From NCBI GenBank assembly GCA_020025275.1, contig JAHHSI010000020.1, forward strand, positions 1-36,912: a stretch of 36,912 bases of DNA, written 5' to 3'. Positions 1 through 7,119 of this stretch are shown here, piece by piece (within the stretch, counting starts at the first letter, position 1; each line of letters opens with the position of its first letter). The DNA comes from Oscillospiraceae bacterium. GTDB taxonomy: Bacteria > Bacillota > Clostridia > Oscillospirales > Oscillospiraceae. Both the position numbers and the translations under genes were made by a program. Below the pieces are notes generated by a model that saw only the letters and a list, made by a program, of their open reading frames with translations, was not told where the DNA came from and searched no databases.

Positions 1-260
1 GTCTGGGCGAGGAGGACGTGAAGAAGAAGTTCCCCGCCATGTACAACGCCTTCACCTACGGTGCGCCCCCCCATGCGGGCATCGCCCCCGGCGTGGATCG
101 CATGGTCATGCTGCTGGCCGGCGAGAACTCCATCCGTGAGATCATTCCCTTCCCCATGAACAAGAACGCTCAGGATGTGATGATGGACGCCCCCTCCGCC
201 GTCACTCAGGCACAGCTGGACGAGCTGCATATTGCCGTGGTCGGCGTGGAAGAGGAGTGA
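1..260 (+). CDS. aspS: Aspartyl-tRNA synthetase, C-terminal end (5' truncated)
   Basis: Only the last 86 or so codons are present; the open frame enters from the left edge. The enzyme charges tRNA-Asp in the cytoplasm. The sequence shows class II motif 3 (GIAPGVDRMVMLLAG), then SIREIIPFP and the typical bacterial AspRS end with AQDVMMDAPS and a final QLDELHI segment. These are standard for full-length bacterial AspRS, so the C-terminus looks intact. The stop at 258-260 is followed by a strong hairpin, so this is the last gene of its transcript. Identity is secure for the fragment. Whether it discriminates tRNA-Asp only, or also tRNA-Asn, cannot be judged from this part. Confidence 0.93.
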   Translation, partial: LGEEDVKKKFPAMYNAFTYGAPPHAGIAPGVDRMVMLLAGENSIREIIPFPMNKNAQDVMMDAPSAVTQAQLDELHIAVVGVEEE

Positions 261-283
261 TCCCTCCTCCCCCTCGGTACCCT

Positions 284-324
284 ACAGGCGGTGGACGCTG
301 CTGCGTCCACCGCCTGTCCCCTTT
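284..324 (+). terminator. Intrinsic terminator after aspS
   Basis: A perfect 15-bp stem (284-298 pairing with 303-317) with a 4-nt loop, followed by CCCCTTTT. The T run is short, but the stem is very stable and starts 24 nt after the aspS stop. Confidence 0.7.
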
Positions 325-464
325 TGCCGCCCCACAGCAGCCCCGACGCCTCCCCCTGTGGAAGCGACGGTCTCTTTTTTCCGAGGGCCGCCCCGCTTCC
401 CCCATTTCTCTCTTGTGTTTTTTCCCCATCTATGGCACACTATGTTCAAAGGAGCGTGTCCCCC

Positions 465-1622
465 ATGGAAACTGAAAAACTCTACTACGCCGATCCGTAC
501 CGCCGGGAGTTCACCGCCACGGTCCTCTCCTGTGAGCCGGCACGGGATGGCTTCACTGTCCTTTTGGACCGCACCGCCTTCTATCCCGAGGGCGGCGGAC
601 AGCCGGCAGACCACGGCACTCTGGATGCTGCGGCGGTCACCGACGTTCACGACAGGGACGGCTGCGTCCTCCACACCTGCTCTGCGCCCCTCCCTGTGGG
701 CAAAACCGTCACCGGCACCATCGACTGGGAGCGCCGCTTTGACCATATGCAGCAGCACTCCGGCGAGCACATCGTCAGCGGCATGATCTGCCGCACCTTT
801 GCCTGTGACAACGTGGGCTTTCACATGGGGGTGGACAGCGTCACCATCGACTATAACGCCGACATCACGTGGGAGCAGGTTCTGCTTGTGGAGCAGGCCG
901 CCAACCGATACCTCTGGGAAAACCACCCTATCTCCATCACCTACCCCTCTCCGGAGGAGCTGGCCGCTCTGGACTATCGCAGCAAGAAGGAGCTCCACGG
1001 TGCGGTGCGTATCACCGAATTCCCCGGGGCCGACTGCTGTGCCTGCTGCGGCACCCATGTGTCCCGCAGCGGTGAGGTGGGACTGGTGAAATTCCTCTCC
1101 TGCCAGAAATTCCGCAGCGGCGTGCGTCTGGAGCTGCTGTGCGGCGGGCGGGCCGTGCGCTACCTCTCTCAAAACTGGACGCAAAACCACGCCATCGCCC
1201 AAACGCTCTCCGTCAAAGATACGGCCACCTTCCCTGCGCTGCAGCGCCTGCAGGAGGAACTGCAGAGCACCAAGGACCGGGCCGCCGCCCTGGAAGACGC
1301 CATATTCCGGCGCACTGCGGAGGACTATGCCGGACAGGGCGATGTCCTTCTGATCACCCCGCCCCTCTTTGGCGACGGGACACGACGGCTGTGTGACGCC
1401 GTCAGCGCCGTCTGCGGCGGCCGATGCGCCGTCTTTTCCGGCGAGGACACCACCTATCGCTATGCCGTGATCCATCCGACAGAGGATATCCGTGCGTGGA
1501 TCAAGGACATGAACGCCGCCCTTCACGGGCGCGGCGGCGGACGGGACGGCTTTGCCCAAGGCAGCGTACAGGCCTCCTCTCAGGAGATCCGGCGCTTCTT
1601 TACAACAGCAACCCAACCATAA
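465..1622 (+). CDS. Alanyl-tRNA editing protein, AlaX-L type
   Basis: A 385-residue trans-editing protein expected to hydrolyse Ser- or Gly-mischarged tRNA-Ala, like the editing domain of AlaRS. The zinc-site HxxxH is at residues 98-102 (QQHSGEH) and the second metal motif, CCxCCGTH, is at about 191-198. The region after about residue 260 resembles a DHHA1-like C-terminal domain. The N-terminal PEGGGQPAD segment is the usual substrate-pocket signature. I chose the ATG at 465 because AAAGGAG lies about 10 nt upstream and homology begins there; the frame stays open further upstream to 291. It is followed after 33 nt by the DUF1292 gene, probably in one transcript. The absence of an aminoacylation domain separates it from alaS. 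Confidence 0.88.
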   Translation: METEKLYYADPYRREFTATVLSCEPARDGFTVLLDRTAFYPEGGGQPADHGTLDAAAVTDVHDRDGCVLHTCSAPLPVGKTVTGTIDWERRFDHMQQHSGEHIVSGMICRTFACDNVGFHMGVDSVTIDYNADITWEQVLLVEQAANRYLWENHPISITYPSPEELAALDYRSKKELHGAVRITEFPGADCCACCGTHVSRSGEVGLVKFLSCQKFRSGVRLELLCGGRAVRYLSQNWTQNHAIAQTLSVKDTATFPALQRLQEELQSTKDRAAALEDAIFRRTAEDYAGQGDVLLITPPLFGDGTRRLCDAVSAVCGGRCAVFSGEDTTYRYAVIHPTEDIRAWIKDMNAALHGRGGGRDGFAQGSVQASSQEIRRFFTTATQP

Positions 1623-1655
1623 CTCATCAAAAATACACCAAAGGAGACAACATCT

Positions 1656-1952
1656 ATGAGCGATCTGGAACTGGAAATGAACACCCCCGACGAGGAGAAT
1701 CTCCCCACCATTATGCTGACCGATGAGGACGGCACCGAAGAGGCCTTTCAGGTCATGGGCTTTCAGGCCTATCAGGAGCGGGATTTTGCGATCCTGTGCC
1801 CGGTAGAGATTGAGGACGGCGCTGAGGTCGGTCTGGTGATCATGGAGAGCGTCGGCGGCAATTCTCTGGAATTCGTGGAGGATGAGGCCGTCACCGAGGC
1901 GGTTTTCAACCTCTTCATGGAGACCTTGGCCATCGATGATGACGAGGCGTAA
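1656..1952 (+). CDS. DUF1292 (YrzB-like) small acidic protein
   Basis: A 98-residue, strongly acidic protein of the DUF1292 family, recognisable from the pattern ITLTDEDG-like start, then a hydrophobic VEIEDG core and an acidic C-terminus (here IDDDEA). Its biochemical role is not established. Family members often sit near alaS, ruvX or ireB in Firmicutes, so its position behind an alanyl-tRNA editing gene fits. The ATG at 1656 follows AAGGAG with 9-nt spacing. A strong terminator begins 23 nt after the stop, closing an AlaX-DUF1292 unit. No membrane segment or signal peptide is visible. Confidence 0.82.
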   Translation: MSDLELEMNTPDEENLPTIMLTDEDGTEEAFQVMGFQAYQERDFAILCPVEIEDGAEVGLVIMESVGGNSLEFVEDEAVTEAVFNLFMETLAIDDDEA

Positions 1953-1974
1953 CCCTCTCGGCGGCCCCTCTCTT

Positions 1975-2017
1975 GGCAGAACGGAACTTCCGTTCTGCCA
2001 TTTTTTTCTGTTTTTTT
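1975..2017 (+). terminator. Intrinsic terminator after the DUF1292 gene
   Basis: Stem 1975-1984 pairs perfectly with 1990-1999 (loop AACTT), then A and two runs of seven Ts. A textbook rho-independent terminator. Confidence 0.92.
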
Positions 2018-2038
2018 CCTTCTCGGAAATTTCCCATC

Positions 2039-2067
2039 TTGCGCCGGAAAATTTCCCGTGATAAAAT
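2039..2067 (+). promoter_or_regulatory. Candidate sigma-A promoter for the zinc-ribbon membrane protein
   Basis: TTGCGC at 2039-2044, 17-bp spacer, TAAAAT at 2062-2067, between the preceding terminator and the ATG at 2190. The -35 matches the consensus at 4 of 6 positions and the -10 at 5 of 6. Confidence 0.45.
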
Positions 2068-2189
2068 AAACGAAAAATAAACACGGCATCGCCGGGACAG
2101 CCGGCCGCTGCGTCTCTCTGTTGACGCAAACGGTCAGGCGCCCCCCTCCCTGCAAAAGCGGCGCCGTGTGCATATCAGGAGGGATAATC

Positions 2190-3167
2190 ATGAATAAAAA
2201 TGTCACCATCGATCTCTACCAACAGGTTGCCCAAAGTCTGGGGCTGCGTCTGGACTCGCAGGGCGGCGGAATGTACGGCACCTTTGGCGGGTTCCACGTA
2301 CTGATCAGCTCCACGGTGGCCAACAATCCCTACATTGTGGCCGTGGATATCTCGGCCCACCGGGCCACCGGCCCTCTGACCAAGGCCGAGTGCAAGCAGT
2401 ACAAGCAGGAGCACCCGCAGGTGCGCTCTCTCATCCAGAACGGCTCCACCATTGTCATGAGCCTGAAAAAGCTGAACGGACTGGACGGTCTGCAGCAGGG
2501 CCTGCGGGACAATCTGTCCTCACTGGTCCGCTTCCTCCAGAGTGAGGGCTTCAGCGAGTGCTGTCAGGCCTGCGGCAGCGCCAGCGTAGATCCGTGCTAT
2601 GTATCCGGCAGCTACGCCATGCTCTGCCGTGACTGCTTCGGCCGCCTGCAGCAGGACCGCACGGCACTGGATGCCCAGAGACGGGGAAAACACGACAACA
2701 TGATCGGCGGCATCGTGGGGGCACTGCTGGGCTCTCTGCTGGGTGTGGTCGCCATTATCCTCTTCAGCCGCTTGGGCTATGTTGCCGCCATCAGCGGCGT
2801 CATTCTGGCGGTCTGCACGCTGAAAGGCTATGAGATGCTGGGGGGAAAGCTCAACACCAAAGGCATCATCATCTGCTGCATCCTGATGCTGGTGATGACG
2901 TACTTGGGTGATCAGCTGGACTGGGCGATCGTCGCCGCCAAGGAGATGGATGTGGACCTGTTCACCGGCTTCCGTCTCATCCCCACACTGGTGCGGTATG
3001 AGATCATCGACCGCACTTCCTACGTGATGAATCTGGTGCTGCTCTATCTTTTCACCGTGGGCGGCGCTGTGCCCACCATCCTGAGCACCATCAAGAACCG
3101 GCAGCTGGAAAATCACCTCTATCGTCTGGCTCCCATGGATTCCACGGTGCAGGGGCCGGAATTCTGA
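2190..3167 (+). CDS. Membrane protein with zinc-ribbon, function unknown
   Basis: A 325-residue protein I do not recognise as a named family. Residues 1 to about 125 look soluble. They are followed by a four-cysteine zinc-ribbon-like segment, CCQACG ... CRDCF, at about residues 128-152. The second half has about four hydrophobic helices, starting with GGIVGALLGSLLGVVAIILF and ending near LVLLYLFTVGGAVPTI, then a short polar tail. This suggests an N-terminal sensing or binding part with a cytoplasmic zinc ribbon, anchored in the membrane; that is inference. The ATG at 2190 follows AGGAGGG by about 8 nt; the frame is open upstream to 2121 without a site. It is monocistronic, between its own promoter and terminator. 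Confidence 0.72.
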   Translation: MNKNVTIDLYQQVAQSLGLRLDSQGGGMYGTFGGFHVLISSTVANNPYIVAVDISAHRATGPLTKAECKQYKQEHPQVRSLIQNGSTIVMSLKKLNGLDGLQQGLRDNLSSLVRFLQSEGFSECCQACGSASVDPCYVSGSYAMLCRDCFGRLQQDRTALDAQRRGKHDNMIGGIVGALLGSLLGVVAIILFSRLGYVAAISGVILAVCTLKGYEMLGGKLNTKGIIICCILMLVMTYLGDQLDWAIVAAKEMDVDLFTGFRLIPTLVRYEIIDRTSYVMNLVLLYLFTVGGAVPTILSTIKNRQLENHLYRLAPMDSTVQGPEF

Positions 3168-3181
3168 TCCCGCCATTTCTG

Positions 3182-3215
3182 AAAAAACAGGCGCCCACAG
3201 GCGCCTGTTTTTTTC
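3182..3215 (+). terminator. Intrinsic terminator
   Basis: Stem 3184-3195 with 3200-3211 around a CACA loop (AACAGGCGCC arm), ending in a T run. It lies 15 nt after the stop of the zinc-ribbon membrane gene. Confidence 0.9.
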
Positions 3216-3256
3216 AAATGTTCCGCAGCAGGTAACTTTTCTTTTCCCTTCATCCA

Positions 3257-3265
3257 TGTTATAAT
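3257..3265 (+). promoter_or_regulatory. Extended -10 promoter for the MATE gene
   Basis: TGTTATAAT is a perfect extended -10 (TGn plus TATAAT), 45 nt before the GTG start at 3310. There is no good -35 at 17 bp, which is common for extended -10 promoters. Confidence 0.6.
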
Positions 3266-3309
3266 GTTTATTTAGAAAAAAATCCCACCTAAGAAAGAAG
3301 TGACCTTCC

Positions 3310-4674
3310 GTGAACAGTGACAACAAGTTGGGCACCATGCCCATTTCAAAACTCATCTGGAATATGTCCCTGCCCATCATCGCCTCCATGCTGGTGCAGG
3401 CGCTGTACAACATTGTGGACAGCATCTTTGTCTCCCACATCAGCGAGTCGGCCCTGACGGCCGTCTCCCTGACCTTCCCGGCCCAGCAGCTGATCATCGC
3501 CGTGGCGGCCGGCACCGGCGTGGGCATCAGCGCTCTGCTGGGGCGCTCTCTGGGGGCGGGCAATCACCGCCGGGCCAATGAGGTGGCCAACAACGGCGTC
3601 TTTCTGGCCATTGCCAGCGCCGTGGTGTTCTGCCTTCTGGCTCTGTGCTTTTCCCGCGTCTTTTTCACCGCCCAGACCGTTGTTCCCGAAATCGTGGAGC
3701 AGGGCAACCTCTATCTCCTGATCGTCTGCTGCGGGTCCGTGGGGATCTTCTTGGAGATCACCTTTGAGCGGCTGCTGCAGGCCACCGGCCGGAGCATTCT
3801 GTCCATGTATACACAGGGTGTAGGCACCATCATCAACATCATTCTCGACCCCGTCTTTATTTTTGTTCTGGATATGGGCGTGGTGGGCGCAGCCGTGGCC
3901 ACCATCATCGGCCAGATGTGTTCCGCGGCCTTGGCCATCTTCCTGTGCCGCACCAAAAACAAGGAGCTGCACATCTCTCTGCGCGGCTTCCGTCCCAACT
4001 GGTCCCTCATCGGCAACATCTACCGCATCGGTATTCCGTCCATTATCATGATGGCCATCAGCTCGGTGATGGTGTTCGTGATGAACAAGATCCTGATCGC
4101 CCTGCACAGCGCCAAGGAGACGGCCGCCACTATGTTCGGCGTGTATTTCAAGCTCAACAGCTTTGTGTTCATGCCCATCTTCGGCCTGAATACCGGCATC
4201 ATCTCCATCATCTCCTATAACTACGGCGCCGGAAAGCGCAAGCGTATGCTGGAGACCATCCACCGCAGCACCCTCTACGCCGTGATCGTCATGACCGTGG
4301 GCACCGTGATTTTTGAAACCATCCCCGCCGTGCTGCTGGGGATGTTCGAGGCCACCGACACCATGCTGCAGGTGGGTGTCCCTGCGCTGCGGATCATCGG
4401 TCTCAGTTTCCCCATGGCCGGAGTCTGCATTCTCCTCAGCGGCGCTTTTCAGGCGGTGGGCAAGTCGGTGTATTCCATGCTGGCCTCCATTGTCCGCCAG
4501 CTGCTGGTCCTGCTGCCGGCAGCACTGGTCCTGGCCCTCCTCGGCCGCAGCCTTGGCAACGACGATCTGGTGTGGTGGTCCTTCCCCATTGCCGAAATCG
4601 CATCGTTGGTGATGACCCTGCTCTTTTACCATCGACTGCGCCGAAAGATCATCGACAATGTCCCCGAGGAATAA
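3310..4674 (+). CDS. MATE family multidrug/Na+ antiporter (MepA-like)
   Basis: A 454-residue integral membrane transporter of the MATE family with the expected 12 hydrophobic helices in two related halves. It opens with the family signature PISKLIWNMSLPIIASMLVQALYNIVDSIFV (given here only to show the N-lobe helix 1 region) and has conserved GTGVGISALLGRSLG after helix 2. Such proteins export cationic drugs or metabolites using an ion gradient; the substrate cannot be read from sequence. The start is GTG at 3310, with only a weak purine-rich site (GAAGTGA) upstream. The internal ATG at 3337 lacks any site. Monocistronic: extended -10 promoter upstream, terminator 6 nt after the stop. A second, more distant MATE gene lies at 30044-31405. 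Confidence 0.9.
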   Translation: MNSDNKLGTMPISKLIWNMSLPIIASMLVQALYNIVDSIFVSHISESALTAVSLTFPAQQLIIAVAAGTGVGISALLGRSLGAGNHRRANEVANNGVFLAIASAVVFCLLALCFSRVFFTAQTVVPEIVEQGNLYLLIVCCGSVGIFLEITFERLLQATGRSILSMYTQGVGTIINIILDPVFIFVLDMGVVGAAVATIIGQMCSAALAIFLCRTKNKELHISLRGFRPNWSLIGNIYRIGIPSIIMMAISSVMVFVMNKILIALHSAKETAATMFGVYFKLNSFVFMPIFGLNTGIISIISYNYGAGKRKRMLETIHRSTLYAVIVMTVGTVIFETIPAVLLGMFEATDTMLQVGVPALRIIGLSFPMAGVCILLSGAFQAVGKSVYSMLASIVRQLLVLLPAALVLALLGRSLGNDDLVWWSFPIAEIASLVMTLLFYHRLRRKIIDNVPEE

Positions 4675-4680
4675 ACGGCA

Positions 4681-4722
4681 CAAGGCGGCCGGCAGATTAC
4701 TGCCGACCGCCTTGTCTCTTTT
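4681..4722 (+). terminator. Terminator after the first MATE gene
   Basis: CAAGGCGG at 4681-4688 pairs with 4707-4714 and CGGCAG at 4690-4695 with CTGCCG at 4700-4705, with one internal mismatch and loop ATTA. It is followed by TCTCTTTT. Confidence 0.8.
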
Positions 4723-4760
4723 CCGGGCCCCTGTCTGCCAAAGCTCCCGACAGACGTCTC

Positions 4761-4797
4761 TTTTCCACAATGTGGGAAACATCGGGGACAGTGTGGA
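4761..4797 (+). repeat. DnaA-box-based intergenic element, copy R1 (degenerate)
   Basis: TTTTCCACAATGTGGG at 4761-4776 shares the box-plus-palindrome half of the element seen at 8024, 27571, 32793 and 33491. The second half is degenerate. It reads 5'->3' toward oriC on the + strand. Confidence 0.5.
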
Positions 4798-4802
4798 CTC
4801 TT

Positions 4803-4832
4803 ATCACCCCAAATCACCCCAAATCGCCCCTT
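4803..4832 (+). repeat. Three tandem 10-bp repeats
   Basis: ATCACCCCAA, ATCACCCCAA and ATCGCCCCTT follow each other without a gap, one helical turn per unit, in the convergent MATE-glyS intergenic region. Confidence 0.7.
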
Positions 4833-4850
4833 AAATACCGTTTTTCATCA

Positions 4851-4884
4851 AAAAAGGCTTCGGAGTGCGCTCCGAAGCCTTTTG
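4851..4884 (-). terminator. glyS terminator (likely bidirectional)
   Basis: Perfect stem 4852-4865 with 4870-4883 around TGCG. Read on the - strand it ends in a U run from the five As at 4851-4855; read on + it ends in TTTT. It lies 13 nt beyond the glyS stop. An isolated TTTTCCACA sits at 4886-4894. Confidence 0.88.
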
Positions 4885-4896
4885 ATTTTCCACATC

Positions 4897-6318
4897 TTAG
4901 TAGGCGATCTTCTCCTGCAGATAGCTCTTGAGCTCACTGATGGGGATGCGCACCTGCTCCATGGTATCACGCTCACGGACGGTGACGCAGTTGTCGCCCT
5001 CCTTCTCGGCATCGCCCACCGTATCAAAGTCCACGGTGATGCAGTACGGCGTACCGATCTCATCCTCACGGCGATAGCGCTTGCCGATGGAACCGGTCTC
5101 GTCGAAGTCCACCATGAAGTCCTTCGACAGCTCGGCGTAGATCTCCCGTGCCTTGTCGCTCAGCTTCTTGCTCAGGGGCAGCACCGCCGCCTTGAAGGGC
5201 GCCAGCGCCGGGTGGAAGTGCATCACCACACGGGTATCGTTCTTGGCCTCATCCACCACTTCCTCGTCGTATGCTTCCACCAGGAACGCCAGCACCATGC
5301 GGTCGGCACCCAGAGACGGCTCCACCACGTAGGGGATGTAGTGCTCGTTGGTCTCATGGTCGAAGTAGGTCATGTCCTGACCGGAGGTGTTCTGATGCTG
5401 GGTCAGGTCGTAGTCGGTACGATCCGCCACGCCCCACAGCTCACCCCAGCCGAAGGGGAACATAAACTCGAAGTCGGTGGTCGCCTTGGAATAGAAGCAC
5501 AGCTCCTCCGGGTCGTGGTCACGCAGGCGCAGGTTCTCCTCCTTGATGTTCAGATCCAGCAGCCACTGGCGGCAGAAGCTCCGCCAGTACTGGAACCACT
5601 CCAGATCCGTGCCGGGCTTGCAGAAGAACTCCAGCTCCATCTGCTCGAACTCACGGGTACGGAAGGTGAAGTTGCCGGGGGTGATCTCGTTGCGGAAGGA
5701 CTTACCGATCTGGCACACACCGAAAGGCAGCTTCCGGCGGGTGGTGCGCTGTACGTTATTGAAGTTGACAAAGATTCCCTGCGCCGTCTCCGGACGCAGA
5801 TAGACGGTGTTCTTGGCGTCCTCGGTGACACCCTGGAAGGTCTTGAACATCAGGTTGAACTGGCGGATGTCGGTCCAATTGTGCTTGCCGCAGGTGGGGC
5901 AGGCAATGGCGTGCTCGGCCACAAAATCGGCCATCTCCTGCTGGCTGAATGCGTCCATGGGCTTGGGCAGCACAAAGCCGTTCTCTTGGCACCAGTCCTC
6001 GATGACCTTATCGGCACGGAAGCGCTCCTTGCACTCCTTGCAGTCCATCAGAGGATCGGAGAAACCGCCCAGATGGCCGCTGGCCACCCACGTCTGGGGG
6101 TTCATGAGGATGGCTGCGTCCTGACCGACGTTGTAGGGGTTCTCCTGAACGAACTTTTTCCACCACGCCTTCTTGACGTTGTTCTTCAGCTCCACACCCA
6201 GAGGGCCGTAGTCCCAGGTGTTGGCCAGACCGCCGTAGATCTCACTGCCGGCGAATACAAAACCGCGGTTCTTGCACAGAGCCACGATTTTTTCCATGGT
6301 TTTTTCCGTGTTCTTCAT
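4897..6318 (-). CDS. glyS: Glycyl-tRNA synthetase, homodimeric (GlyQS) type
   Basis: A 473-residue class II synthetase that charges tRNA-Gly; the alpha2 form, not the alpha2beta2 GlyQ/GlyS form. The sequence shows GSEIYGGLANTWDYGPLG near the N-terminus, RPETAQGIF, motif 2 FRNEITPGNF...REFEQMELEFF, and motif 3 PSLGADRM. Insertion cysteines CKECK and CPTCGK may bind zinc. The C-terminal anticodon-binding domain starts near LAPFKAAVLPL. Start ATG at 6318, with AGAAGGAG about 9 nt upstream. A T-box leader and terminator lie between promoter and gene, so expression should rise when tRNA-Gly is uncharged. It is the sole gene of its transcript. Confidence 0.96.
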   Translation of the reverse strand: MKNTEKTMEKIVALCKNRGFVFAGSEIYGGLANTWDYGPLGVELKNNVKKAWWKKFVQENPYNVGQDAAILMNPQTWVASGHLGGFSDPLMDCKECKERFRADKVIEDWCQENGFVLPKPMDAFSQQEMADFVAEHAIACPTCGKHNWTDIRQFNLMFKTFQGVTEDAKNTVYLRPETAQGIFVNFNNVQRTTRRKLPFGVCQIGKSFRNEITPGNFTFRTREFEQMELEFFCKPGTDLEWFQYWRSFCRQWLLDLNIKEENLRLRDHDPEELCFYSKATTDFEFMFPFGWGELWGVADRTDYDLTQHQNTSGQDMTYFDHETNEHYIPYVVEPSLGADRMVLAFLVEAYDEEVVDEAKNDTRVVMHFHPALAPFKAAVLPLSKKLSDKAREIYAELSKDFMVDFDETGSIGKRYRREDEIGTPYCITVDFDTVGDAEKEGDNCVTVRERDTMEQVRIPISELKSYLQEKIAY

Positions 6319-6360
6319 GGTCGATTTCTCCTTCTATTTTCTCCATTTTGATTTGCAAAT

Positions 6361-6396
6361 AAAAAACGCCCTGAACTGCCGCAGCAGTTCAGGGCG
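6361..6396 (-). terminator. Regulatory terminator of the glyS T-box
   Basis: Arms 6384-6396 and 6367-6379, loop 6380-6383, then six Us (As at 6361-6366 on +). It lies between leader and coding region, as expected for transcription attenuation. Confidence 0.9.
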
Positions 6397-6525
6397 AATA
6401 AGACAACTTATCCGTGGTTCCACCTGAATTCGGATCACTCCACACTCGTACGCCTTAACGCAGCGGATACGGCGGGCATTTCCTCCCGCAGCTCAGGGGC
6501 GCCACCCCCGTCATCGCCTGTAGTC
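6361..6525 (-). ncRNA. T-box leader of glyS (glycine-responsive)
   Basis: On the - strand the T-box sequence AGGTGGAACCACGG (6425-6412) is held between ATCCG (6435-6431) and CGGAT (6414-6410), which form the antiterminator helix. The bulge reads UGGA (6422-6419), complementary to a UCCA acceptor end; bacterial tRNA-Gly has U73, which agrees with glyS control. A terminator of 13 perfect pairs (6396-6384 with 6379-6367, loop of 4) and six Us follow. The leader is only about 165 nt, so stem I must be short. I could not place the specifier codon with confidence; GGC occurs in an apical position near 6501-6510. Confidence 0.85.
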
Positions 6526-6531
6526 CTATTT

Positions 6532-6560
6532 AGGATAGCACCTTTTTCCCACCTCGTCAA
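6532..6560 (-). promoter_or_regulatory. Promoter of the glyS T-box transcript
   Basis: On the - strand: TTGACG (6560-6555), 17-bp spacer, TATCCT (6537-6532). It is placed directly before the T-box leader. Confidence 0.7.
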
Positions 6561-6613
6561 GAGAAAACCACACAAACCGCCCCGCCGGACGGCGGCTTCC
6601 CGATCTGCGGACA

Positions 6614-6641
6614 CAAAAAAAGGACACCAAAACGGTGTCCT
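6614..6641 (-). terminator. rpsT terminator
   Basis: AGGACACC (6621-6628) pairs with GGTGTCCT (6634-6641); on the - strand it ends in a run of seven Us. It lies 17 nt after the rpsT stop. Confidence 0.9.
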
Positions 6642-6657
6642 TCATTGGTTTGGTCAA

Positions 6658-6921
6658 TTAGCCAATCTTGTTCAGCTTCAGAGTCATTGCGCTCTTCTTG
6701 TGGGCTGCGTTGTTCTTGTGCATCAGACCGTTGGCAGCGGCCTTATCCACAGCCTTCACTGCGACCTTGTACGCGCCCTCGGCCTCGGTGCGATTGCCTT
6801 CAACGGCAGCGGCCTCGAACTTCTTGATTGCAGTCTTCATTGCGGACTTCTCGGCCTTATTGCGAGCACTTCTCGTTTCTGCCACCAGAACACGCTTCTT
6901 AGCAGACTTAATATTAGGCAA
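6658..6921 (-). CDS. rpsT: 30S ribosomal protein S20
   Basis: An 87-residue, highly basic protein that binds 16S rRNA in 30S assembly. It begins PNIKSAKKRVLVAE after the initiator and ends MHKNNAAHKKSAMTLKLNKIG, the usual S20 pattern and length. The start is TTG at 6921: family homology begins exactly there and GGAGGTG lies 6-7 nt upstream. The longer open frame to 6993 adds residues no S20 has. UUG starts are known for rpsT elsewhere (E. coli), where they take part in autoregulation. Own promoter (6984-7012) and own terminator. It is divergent from gpr, an arrangement also found in Bacillus. Confidence 0.96.
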   Translation of the reverse strand: MPNIKSAKKRVLVAETRSARNKAEKSAMKTAIKKFEAAAVEGNRTEAEGAYKVAVKAVDKAAANGLMHKNNAAHKKSAMTLKLNKIG

Positions 6922-6983
6922 ACCAAACACCTCCTCGGCGGTAAATTTGCGCTCCAGATGATAATACATCCACGCAGATTCGT

Positions 6984-7012
6984 ATTTTATCATCTTTCTA
7001 TTGAAATTGCAA
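6984..7012 (-). promoter_or_regulatory. rpsT promoter
   Basis: On the - strand: TTGCAA (7012-7007), 17-bp spacer, TAAAAT (6989-6984), 62 nt before the TTG start. Confidence 0.75.
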
Positions 7013-7042
7013 GCGCTTTTTCAAATTTTCTTTGATTTTCTC

Positions 7043-7071
7043 GCATAAATGGTTTTTTTCCCGCCAAACTA
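7043..7071 (+). promoter_or_regulatory. Candidate forespore (sigma-G/sigma-F) promoter of gpr
   Basis: GCATA at 7043-7047, 17-bp spacer, CAAACTA at 7065-7071. This fits sigma-G (GHATR, then CATWMTA with 6 of 7 matches). gpr is read by sigma-F/sigma-G in Bacillus, and no sigma-A promoter is visible here. Confidence 0.5.
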
Positions 7072-7119
7072 AAGCCTATCCACTATATTTTGTGCTCATG
7101 AAGGAGGAGGAACACAAAA

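Noticed and set aside
282..2129. A 615-codon open frame on - opposite the AlaX gene
   Set aside because: Shadow of a GC-rich gene; runs through a terminator and another gene with no recognisable protein.
4761..4776. TTTTCCACAATGTGGG as a ParB parS site
   Set aside because: The parS consensus TGTTCCACGTGAAACA needs the central CACGTG; here the centre is CACAATGTG, which is closer to paired DnaA boxes.
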